Assembly (NCBI GenBank): GCA_942492375.1 | Contig: CALOEL010000014.1 | Coordinates: forward strand, 310,001 to 374,000 | DNA from: JAHEAO01 sp942492375 | GTDB taxonomy: Bacteria; Pseudomonadota; Alphaproteobacteria; Rhodobacterales; Rhodobacteraceae | Reading direction: 5' to 3' | DNA length: 64,000 nucleotides | In this document: one piece after another, positions 43,178 to 50,357 of the stretch | Position numbering within the stretch: the stretch's first letter is position 1 | How the letters are laid out: the number at the start of each line of letters is the position of its first letter | Made by a program: the position numbers and the translations under genes | Notes under the pieces: generated by a model | What the model was told of the DNA's origin: nothing | The model's database searches: none | What the model saw: the letters and a program-made list of their open reading frames with translations, nothing else

Positions 43178-44698
43178 ATGGAAATTCTCGCACTTCTATC
43201 CGGCGGTCTGCTGGAGGCGCTGCAACCCATCAACCTTGCGCTGATCATCGTCGGCGTCACTTTGGGTCTCTTCATCGGGATGATGCCGGGCCTGGGGTCG
43301 GTCAACGGTGTTGCGATCCTGCTTCCGATCACCTTTCTCGTGCCACCCGCCTCGGCGATCATCTTTCTCGCCGCCATTTACTACGGCGCGATGTACGGCG
43401 GCGCGATCAGTTCGATCACGCTCGGGATACCGGGGGCTTCGACAGCGGTGGCCACAACCTTCGACGGGCGACCTTTGGCGCTGAAGGGCAAGGCTAGCCT
43501 GGCCTTGGTCACGGCGGCTGTCGCTTCCTTCGTCGGTGGAACGGTGTCGATTATCCTCTTCACGCTTTTTGCGCCGATGCTTGCGTCCGTGGCGCTCAGT
43601 TTCGGATCGCCGGAAATCTTCGCATTGATGCTGCTCGCTTTCGCGACCTTCGTCGGTCTCGGCGGCGACGACATCCCGAAGACGATTCTGTCGATCTGCC
43701 TTGGCCTCGTCTTCGCGGCGGTCGGGTTCGACGAGATCTCCGGCGCTCCGCGTCTGGTCTTCTTCGACATCTCCGGCTTCCTGCACGGCATCAACTTCCT
43801 CGTGTTGGCGATCGGCGTCTACGGTATCGGCGAAATGCTCTGGACCATCGATACGACCCGCGGAAAGATCACCCAGACCGAAGCCAAGATCAGCGCCAAG
43901 GGCGTGGTCAACGACACGAAGGAATCGGTCAAACAGGGCTGGAAGGGCATGTCGATCGGGTCATTCCTTGGCTTCTTCGTCGGCATCCTGCCTGCCGCGG
44001 GGGCGACGCCCGGCTCACTGATGGCCTATGGCATCAGCAAGCTGACGTCGAAGAACCCGGACAGCTACGGCAAGGGCAACCCCGATGGCGTCGCCGCACC
44101 GGAATCGGCCAACAACTCGGCCTCGACCGGATCAATGCTGCCGATGCTGACGCTCGGTATCCCGGGGTCACCGACCACTGCGATCCTGTTGGGCGGAATG
44201 GTGATCTGGGGCCTGACACCCGGTCCACGCCTCTTTACCGACGAACCGGCGTTCGTCTGGGGCCTGATCGGCTCGTTCTACGTGTCGAACTTCTTCTCGC
44301 TGGTGATCAACCTCTGCTTCATCCCGCTGTTCATCTGGATGTTGCGGATGCCGTTCACCATCCTGGCGCCGATGATCTTCGTTCTGTCGATCGTTGGTGG
44401 CTATGCGGCGACGAACGACATGCATGACGTCCGGCTGATGATCGGCTTCGGCTTGGCCGCGTTCTTCCTGCGCAAGTTCGACTACCCGCTTGCGCCAGCC
44501 GTCCTGGCCATCGTGCTCGGCCCGATCGCCGAACCCACGCTGCGTCAATCGCTGCTGCTATCTTCGGGAGACCCCTCTATCTTCTTCACCCGGCCGATCG
44601 CGGGACCGATCACGATCATCGCGATCATCCTGATCCTTCTGCCGCTGTTCAAGGTCATCAAGAACCGGGTGATAGGCGGCAAAGCCCGGGACGCCTAG
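43178..44698 (+). CDS. tctA: Tripartite tricarboxylate transporter large membrane subunit
   Basis: A 506-residue permease with about twelve helices: LIIVGVTLGLFIGMMPGLGSVNGVAILLPITFLVPP, AIYYGAMYGGAISSITLGIPGASTAVATTFDG, the second repeat FLGFFVGILPAAGATPGSLMAYGISK, and APESANNSASTGSMLPMLTLGIPGSPTTAILLGGM, which are the paired TctA signatures. It moves the carboxylate delivered by TctC, driven by an ion gradient. A strong hairpin follows, ending the uptake operon. Confidence 0.93.
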   Translation: MEILALLSGGLLEALQPINLALIIVGVTLGLFIGMMPGLGSVNGVAILLPITFLVPPASAIIFLAAIYYGAMYGGAISSITLGIPGASTAVATTFDGRPLALKGKASLALVTAAVASFVGGTVSIILFTLFAPMLASVALSFGSPEIFALMLLAFATFVGLGGDDIPKTILSICLGLVFAAVGFDEISGAPRLVFFDISGFLHGINFLVLAIGVYGIGEMLWTIDTTRGKITQTEAKISAKGVVNDTKESVKQGWKGMSIGSFLGFFVGILPAAGATPGSLMAYGISKLTSKNPDSYGKGNPDGVAAPESANNSASTGSMLPMLTLGIPGSPTTAILLGGMVIWGLTPGPRLFTDEPAFVWGLIGSFYVSNFFSLVINLCFIPLFIWMLRMPFTILAPMIFVLSIVGGYAATNDMHDVRLMIGFGLAAFFLRKFDYPLAPAVLAIVLGPIAEPTLRQSLLLSSGDPSIFFTRPIAGPITIIAIILILLPLFKVIKNRVIGGKARDA

Positions 44699-44722
44699 GC
44701 GCAAGCCGGATCAAGTATTGGA

Positions 44723-44755
44723 CGGGACGGCAGCACCTGCCGTCCCGGCTGTTTT
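44723..44755 (+). terminator. Hairpin terminator or attenuator between tctA and the P-loop gene
   Basis: CGGGACGGCAG (44723-44733) and CTGCCGTCCCG (44737-44747) pair perfectly over 11 bp around a three-base loop, followed by GCTGTTTT. The next start codon is only 14 bases further, so the hairpin may let some transcripts pass. Confidence 0.7.
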
Positions 44756-44768
44756 GGAGCCAGTCGGA

Positions 44769-46496
44769 ATGACCGAGCACGACAGCACGCATCACGCCTG
44801 GAATCCGGGACTTACATCCGAGATCCCGGCGCGACTTATGCCAAAGGTGACGCTGTACGATCCGAAGAACTCGACCGTGGATTACTCCAACGCGAAAGAG
44901 GCGGCAGATTTCTGCGGGTTGAAACCCCAGGATATGGTCGCCTTCAATGCCAGCCGGCTTGTCGTGCATGAAATCCTGATCCGGGTTACCGCGGATCTCA
45001 TGGTGCCGGACGGGCCGAGCTACGAGGAACTGGGCCTGAATCTTCGCAGCATGGCCGCGCGCATCCTCGACTCTCATGCGCTGCCCCGGCTGGCTGAAAT
45101 CGAGGCAAAATTCGACGCGCTCGGAGACGAAGCGAGACGGCGGATCGGAGAGATCCTCGACCGGGACATCTTCGAACAAGAGCCGTCCGTCCCGCCTTCC
45201 ACAGGCGTTCTCCGTCGCCTCTTTGGCAAGCCAAATGATGCGCCGGCTGACACCCGAGCACCAGAACTTGTCGCTTTGGAGAAATGGCGTGCGGACCTGG
45301 AGAGCGGCGCCGACGCATTCGAGACGACCTGTCTGAAGGCTCTGCAAAGTGTTGTGGGAGGCATCGTCGGCCAGCGTGGCCGACTTCTGGCCGACAAGGA
45401 CCTGATCATGCGGCTGGCGGTCAATATCGTGCGAAACGGGCATGGCAGCGATGTGATCGGCGAAATGCTGGAACCGATCATCGAACAGGCGGTGAAGGCA
45501 AAGGGCTATCGCAGGCTGCCGTTCCAGGCGGAACCGGTTGTGATGAATGTCAAAGGAGCGTCCGGTGCCGGCAAGAGCACGATCCGTCCGCTTCAACGCG
45601 AATTGGCCGAGCGGTTGGGAATTCCATGGCAGGACTTCGCGCTGGTCAGTCCGGATTACTGGCGGAAATTCCTGCTGGACTACGAAGGCCTTGGCGACGA
45701 CTACAAATACGCCGCCATGCTGACCGGCCAGGAACTGGAGATCATCGACAAGAAGCTGGACCATTACATGGAGGGCAAGGCGGCGCGCGGTCAGATGCCG
45801 CATCTCCTGATCGACCGCTTCCGCTTCGACAGCTTCGCGACAGCGCCGAGGCAGCAGGCCGATGGGCGGTTGCTCAGCCGCTTTGGTGATACGGTGTTCA
45901 TGTTCTTCATGATCACGCCGCCGGCCGAGACGGTCGAGCGCGCGTGGAAGAGGGGACTGTCAACCGGGCGTTACAAGGCGGTGGACGATCTGCTGTTTCA
46001 CAACATCGAAGCCTATACCGGAATGCCGCAGCTGTTCTTCACCTGGGCGAACAAGGAGCGGCAGAAAATCCACTTCGAATTCTTGGACAACAATGTGCCT
46101 TTTGGCGAACGGCCGAAGACAGCGGCGTTCGGCTGGAACGGGCAGCTCAACGTTCTTGATATCGACTGCATGCGCAGGCTGAACCGCTATCAGCGCGTCA
46201 ATGTCGATGCGCGGCGTCCCGAGGATGTGTTTGACGAGCACAATGAAGAGGGATCGGATCTTCTGGCGGACTGTATCCGCAAGATCCCGGATGTAACCTT
46301 TCTCGATCCGCACTCGCTGGAAGTCCTCGGGCGCACTCACGGCGGAAAGGTGGTCGTCGAGCATGGGGCCTTCTTCGAGAAGGCCGGGCTATCAAACGCC
46401 GTGAGACGAAATCGCGCCACTGAAGACAGCGCCCTGCCGTTGGACATTGAGCATGAACGGAAATTCACCGTCGGCGTCTGGGGTGGCGAAGATTAG
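44769..46496 (+). CDS. P-loop (zeta-toxin/kinase-like) protein of unknown function
   Basis: A 575-residue protein. The N-terminal half (residues 1-250) is mostly helical with no motif I recognise. The second half has Walker A GASGAGKST (263-271, Lys269) in a zeta-toxin/polynucleotide-kinase-like context, followed by DYWRKFLLDYEGLGDDYKYAAMLTGQEL, LLIDRFRFDSF as likely Walker B, and MFFMITPPAETVERAWKRGL. It ends with VGVWGGED. No antitoxin partner is near, which argues against a plasmid-type zeta toxin. Its place between the oxalate uptake and formate oxidation genes suggests a metabolite or protein kinase role, unproven. Confidence 0.7.
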   Translation: MTEHDSTHHAWNPGLTSEIPARLMPKVTLYDPKNSTVDYSNAKEAADFCGLKPQDMVAFNASRLVVHEILIRVTADLMVPDGPSYEELGLNLRSMAARILDSHALPRLAEIEAKFDALGDEARRRIGEILDRDIFEQEPSVPPSTGVLRRLFGKPNDAPADTRAPELVALEKWRADLESGADAFETTCLKALQSVVGGIVGQRGRLLADKDLIMRLAVNIVRNGHGSDVIGEMLEPIIEQAVKAKGYRRLPFQAEPVVMNVKGASGAGKSTIRPLQRELAERLGIPWQDFALVSPDYWRKFLLDYEGLGDDYKYAAMLTGQELEIIDKKLDHYMEGKAARGQMPHLLIDRFRFDSFATAPRQQADGRLLSRFGDTVFMFFMITPPAETVERAWKRGLSTGRYKAVDDLLFHNIEAYTGMPQLFFTWANKERQKIHFEFLDNNVPFGERPKTAAFGWNGQLNVLDIDCMRRLNRYQRVNVDARRPEDVFDEHNEEGSDLLADCIRKIPDVTFLDPHSLEVLGRTHGGKVVVEHGAFFEKAGLSNAVRRNRATEDSALPLDIEHERKFTVGVWGGED

Positions 46497-46516
46497 CATG
46501 CCGTAGGTATCGTGAG

Positions 46517-47509
46517 TCACTTGCGTGAGGGCGACAGCAGGATCTTGCCACGGTGGCGTGCCGCTTCCATCATCTCATGTGCGGCGCGGGCCTCCTCGAA
46601 GGCAAAGACCTGATGCGTCTGGGCCTTGAGCGCGCCGCTGGCGAACATTGGCCAGACCTTTTCGCGCAGATCGGCTGCGACCTCGGACTTGAACGCCTCG
46701 GGCCGCGACCGCAAAGTCGACCCGGTGTAGACAAGGCGTTTCAGCATGATCGGCATCAGGTTGATCTCGACCTTCGAGCCCGCGTTGAAAGCCAGCTGCA
46801 CGATCCGCGCATCGGGGCTGGCGGCCTTGATGTTGCGCTCGACATAGTCGCCGCCGATGATGTCAAGGATCAGGTTGGCGCCGCCCGCGGCGCGGACGAT
46901 TTCAACGAAGTCCTCCTCGCGGAAATCGATCGCGCGTTCCGCGCCAAGAGTCTCTGCATAGGCGCAATCCTCGGGGCCGTCGCAGGTAGTGAAGACACGC
47001 AATCCCAGCTGGCTGCCAAGCTGGATGGCGGTCGAACCGATGCCGCCAGCGCCGCCGTGCACAAGCAGCAGTTGACCAGGCTCGACGTGGTGACCAAGGA
47101 ACAGATTGCTCCAGACGGTGAAATAGGTTTCGCAAAGCCCCGCCGCGTCCAGCTCTGACACTCCGTCGGGGATCGGCAGGCAATGGCTCGCATCGATGGC
47201 AACGTATTCGGCATAGCCGCCGCCATTGGTCAGGGCACATAGCTTGTCACCCGGGGACCAGGCCGGCACGCTGTCGCCCGTTGCCACCACCTCTCCCGAC
47301 ACTTCCAGCCCTAGGAGGTCCGAGGCACCTTTCGGCGGCGGATAGTGACCTCGGCGCTGGACAAGATCGGGTCCGTTGACGCCGACCGCAGTCACGCGCA
47401 CCAGAACTTCATCCGAACGGGGTACGGGCAGAGGACGCTCTCCGATCTCCAGAACATCCGGCGCACCGGGCTCGCGCATCTCGATCGTCTTCATCTTCTC
47501 GGGCAGCAT
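46517..47509 (-). CDS. Zinc-free quinone oxidoreductase-like (QOR/MDR family)
   Basis: A 330-residue medium-chain reductase: KTIEMREPGAPDVLEIGERPLPVPRSDEVLVRVTAVGVNGPDLVQRRGHYPPP, GLEVSGEVVATG, and the NADPH-binding LLVHGGAGGIGSTAIQLGSQLGLRVFTTC. The catalytic zinc ligands of alcohol dehydrogenases are lacking, as in the PIG3/QorA-like NADPH:quinone reductases. The ATG at 47509 follows GTGGAGGTCC; the frame remains open far upstream but runs antisense to the LysR gene. It is divergent from that LysR gene. Confidence 0.88.
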   Translation of the reverse strand: MLPEKMKTIEMREPGAPDVLEIGERPLPVPRSDEVLVRVTAVGVNGPDLVQRRGHYPPPKGASDLLGLEVSGEVVATGDSVPAWSPGDKLCALTNGGGYAEYVAIDASHCLPIPDGVSELDAAGLCETYFTVWSNLFLGHHVEPGQLLLVHGGAGGIGSTAIQLGSQLGLRVFTTCDGPEDCAYAETLGAERAIDFREEDFVEIVRAAGGANLILDIIGGDYVERNIKAASPDARIVQLAFNAGSKVEINLMPIMLKRLVYTGSTLRSRPEAFKSEVAADLREKVWPMFASGALKAQTHQVFAFEEARAAHEMMEAARHRGKILLSPSRK

Positions 47510-47617
47510 CGGACCTCCACGCGGAAATGACTGGATGATCCTGCGGGCAGAACCTATCCTTCCGAAGAAGCTATTTTCTGCCGCTTCGAATGGCAAACCG
47601 AAAGCCGGGACCCTGCG

Positions 47618-48496
47618 ATGGCGGACATCCGCGACCTGCAACTTCTGATCGCGCTCTCGCGGCACAAGCATTTCTCTCATGCGGCCGACGATTGCGGCAT
47701 TTCGCAGCCGGCCTTTTCTGCGCGTATTCGCAAGATGGAGGAAGGCTTCGCCCTGCCGCTCGTGAGACGCGGCAACAAGTTCCAGGGATTTACCCGTGAA
47801 GGCGAGGTGGTCCTGAAATGGGCGCGCAAGCTGCTTGCCGATGTCGAAGGGATGCGGCAAGAGATCGGCGCGCTCAACAGCAACCTGTCCGGCAAGCTTT
47901 CTGTCGGGGTGATCCCCACGGCGCTCCCCTTCGCGGCGAAGGTGTCTGCGCGTCTGCGGCAGACGCACCCGAATCTCTCGATCGAGATCCATTCGCTCGC
48001 CACACGGCTGATCGAGATCAAGCTGAACGACTTCTCTCTCGATGCCGGGATCATGTATTACGAAGACGCCGATCCGGAGATGACCGAGAAGCTTTACGAC
48101 GAAAGCTATGTGCTGATCGTACCGAAAGCGCTGGCACCGCGCGAGAGTGGTCAATCCACCTGGGCCGAAGCGGCCCGGATTCCGTTGTGCCTGCTGACCC
48201 GAGACATGCGCAACCGGCAATTTCTGGACGAGGTTTTCAAGCGCATCGACGAGGTTCCGACCATCGTCATGGAGGCCAGCGATTTCACGGCGGTCCTGGC
48301 GCAGGTCGCTAGCGGCCATGCCGCCACGATTGCGCCGCTTGGCGTCGCGCAGACCTTTCTGGCGCTGGGAACCACGGTCCAGTTGCCGCTTGTCGAACCG
48401 GAGGCGCGTCAAACCATCGGCCTGGCAATCAAGGACCAGTCGCCACCGTTGCCAATGGTGCAAGCGCTCCGCCGCGCCGTGCGGGATTCATTATAA
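47618..48496 (+). CDS. LysR-family regulator of the formate dehydrogenase operon (FdsR-like)
   Basis: A 292-residue LysR protein: N-terminal HTH RDLQLLIALSRHKHFSHAADDCGISQPAFSARIRKMEE and a periplasmic-binding-type effector domain (KLSVGVIPTALPFAAKVSARLRQTHPNLSIEIHS, LDAGIMYYEDADPEM, ATIAPLGVAQTFLALG). It sits 85 bases upstream of the formate dehydrogenase genes in the same direction, where regulators called FdsR/FdhR are usually found. A 20-base inverted repeat lies in the gap. Formate is the likely co-inducer. Confidence 0.85.
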   Translation: MADIRDLQLLIALSRHKHFSHAADDCGISQPAFSARIRKMEEGFALPLVRRGNKFQGFTREGEVVLKWARKLLADVEGMRQEIGALNSNLSGKLSVGVIPTALPFAAKVSARLRQTHPNLSIEIHSLATRLIEIKLNDFSLDAGIMYYEDADPEMTEKLYDESYVLIVPKALAPRESGQSTWAEAARIPLCLLTRDMRNRQFLDEVFKRIDEVPTIVMEASDFTAVLAQVASGHAATIAPLGVAQTFLALGTTVQLPLVEPEARQTIGLAIKDQSPPLPMVQALRRAVRDSL

Positions 48497-48513
48497 GCCA
48501 AACAAATGATGCA

Positions 48514-48533
48514 TTCCAATAGCGGTATTGGAA
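48514..48533. promoter_or_regulatory. Inverted repeat before the formate dehydrogenase operon, probable LysR site
   Basis: TTCCAATA-gcgg-TATTGGAA is a perfect repeat with 8-bp arms, 48 bases before the beta-subunit start and 17 bases after the LysR gene. It matches the T-N11-A form of LysR-type sites. Assignment to the neighbouring LysR protein is by position. Confidence 0.65.
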
Positions 48534-48581
48534 ATTATGGCTCGAATCTGTGATACCTTACCTGCAGTTTGGGAGGACGTC

Positions 48582-50357
48582 ATGAATGTAGAAAACCGGC
48601 CGGGTGTCTGGAAATCGGGCAAGGGCAAGGGCCGTCATACGCCCAAAGGACGCCAGTACGACGATCAGGCTCTCGCCGAGGTTCAGGCGCTGCTGGGTGA
48701 CCGTCCCCGCCGTCGCGATCTGCTGATCGAGTTCCTGCATCTGATCCAGGACGAATACCGCTGCCTTTCCGCCGAACACCTGCGCGCACTGGGCGAAGAG
48801 ATGCGGATGGCGCAGGCCGAAGTCTACGAGGTCGCGACCTTCTACGCGCATTTCGACGTCGTGAAGGAAGGCGAGACCGCGCCGCCCGATCTGACGATCC
48901 GGGTCTGTGACAGCCTGTCCTGCGAACTGGCCGGGGCGCAGCAACTTCTCGCCGCCCTGGAAAACGGCATGGACCCGAAGAAAGTCCGCCTGCTCCGTGC
49001 GCCCTGCATGGGCCGCTGCGATACTGCGCCGGTGCTGGAGATCGGACATAATCATATCGACCATGCGACGCCGGAAAAGGTGCAGGCCGCGATCGAAGCG
49101 AAGGATACCCATGCGCATATCCCAAGCTACGAGACGCTTGACGACTACCGGCAGAAGGGCGGCTACGACGTGCTTTCAAAGCTGCGCGACGGGTCCGAAA
49201 CCCCTGACGAGGTTCAGGAGAAGGTGCTGTCCTCGGGGCTGCGCGGACTTGGCGGTGCGGGGTTTCCGTCCGGCAAGAAATGGTCCTTCGTCCGGGCCGA
49301 AAAAGGTCCGCGGTATCTGGCCGTGAACGGCGACGAGGGCGAACCCGGCACGTTCAAGGATCGCTACTACCTTGAGCGCACACCGCACTTGTTCCTCGAA
49401 GGTATGTTGATCGCCGCATGGGCGGTCGAGGCGGAAACCTGCTTCATCTACATGCGCGACGAATACCCGGCGGTTTTGCATATCCTGGCCACTGAAATCG
49501 CCGCGCTGGAAAAGGCCGGCATCGTTTCGCCCGGCTATATCGACCTGCGCCGCGGCGCCGGCGCGTATATCTGCGGCGAAGAAAGCGCGATGATCGAGTC
49601 GATCGAAGGCAAGCGCGGCCTGCCCCGGCACCGCCCGCCCTTCGTCGCGCAGGTGGGGGTCTTCGACCGCCCGACGCTGGTACACAATGTCGAGACGCTG
49701 CATTGGGTCGCGCGGATCTGTCGCGAAGGGCCGGAAGTACTGTCCTCAACCGAGAAAAACGGACGAAAAGGGCTGCGATCCTACTCGGTTTCAGGGCGCG
49801 TCAAGAAACCCGGCGTTCACCTGCTACCCGCCGGTTCGACGATCACCGATATCATCAAGGCCTGCGGCGGGATGCTCGACGGGCACGAGTTCAAGGCCTA
49901 CCAGCCCGGCGGCCCCTCGGCCGGCCTGCTGCCAGCCAGCATGAACGACATCCCGATGGATTTCGACACGCTGCAGCCGCATGGCAGCTTCATCGGCTCG
50001 GCCGCCATCGTGGTCTTGTCCGATAAGGACCGCGCCCGTGACGCCGCGCTCAATATGTTGCGGTTCTTCGAGGATGAAAGCTGCGGCCAGTGCACGCCCT
50101 GCCGGGTAGGCTGCGAAAAGGCGGTCAAGCTGATGCAGGAAGACAATTGGGACCAGCCGCTGCTGGAAGAGCTTTGCACCGCGATGGTCGATGCCTCGAT
50201 CTGCGGTCTTGGTCAGGCGGCTCCCAATCCGATCCTGCTGACGATGAAACATTTCGCCGACGAGGTTGGCGGCACGGTGCCGACCCCCGAACGCAACTAC
50301 GCCACCGACCAGTCCCTGGAGGGCAAGCATGAGCGAGTCGATCACCTTTACGCTTGA
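48582..50357 (+). CDS. NAD-dependent formate dehydrogenase beta subunit, NuoE-NuoF fusion (Fdh1B type)
   Basis: A 591-residue fusion. Residues 50-190 are NuoE-like with a [2Fe-2S] site (Cys109, Cys114, Cys142, Cys146 in CDSLSC and CMGRC). Residues 215-590 are NuoF-like: FMN/NAD site GLRGLGGAGFPSGKKW, NGDEGEPGTFKDRYYLE, and the [4Fe-4S] ligands in CGQCTPCRVGC (Cys501/504/507) with the later Cys541. It passes electrons from the alpha subunit to NAD. The fused form matches Methylobacterium extorquens FDH1; most Rhodobacter and Cupriavidus enzymes have separate FdsG and FdsB. It overlaps the alpha gene by 29 bases. Confidence 0.9.
   Translation: MNVENRPGVWKSGKGKGRHTPKGRQYDDQALAEVQALLGDRPRRRDLLIEFLHLIQDEYRCLSAEHLRALGEEMRMAQAEVYEVATFYAHFDVVKEGETAPPDLTIRVCDSLSCELAGAQQLLAALENGMDPKKVRLLRAPCMGRCDTAPVLEIGHNHIDHATPEKVQAAIEAKDTHAHIPSYETLDDYRQKGGYDVLSKLRDGSETPDEVQEKVLSSGLRGLGGAGFPSGKKWSFVRAEKGPRYLAVNGDEGEPGTFKDRYYLERTPHLFLEGMLIAAWAVEAETCFIYMRDEYPAVLHILATEIAALEKAGIVSPGYIDLRRGAGAYICGEESAMIESIEGKRGLPRHRPPFVAQVGVFDRPTLVHNVETLHWVARICREGPEVLSSTEKNGRKGLRSYSVSGRVKKPGVHLLPAGSTITDIIKACGGMLDGHEFKAYQPGGPSAGLLPASMNDIPMDFDTLQPHGSFIGSAAIVVLSDKDRARDAALNMLRFFEDESCGQCTPCRVGCEKAVKLMQEDNWDQPLLEELCTAMVDASICGLGQAAPNPILLTMKHFADEVGGTVPTPERNYATDQSLEGKHERVDHLYA

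Noticed and set aside
47510..48463. N-terminal extension of the quinone oxidoreductase
   Set aside because: It is antisense to the LysR gene, and the ATG at 47509 has GGAGG before it and begins the normal family sequence.
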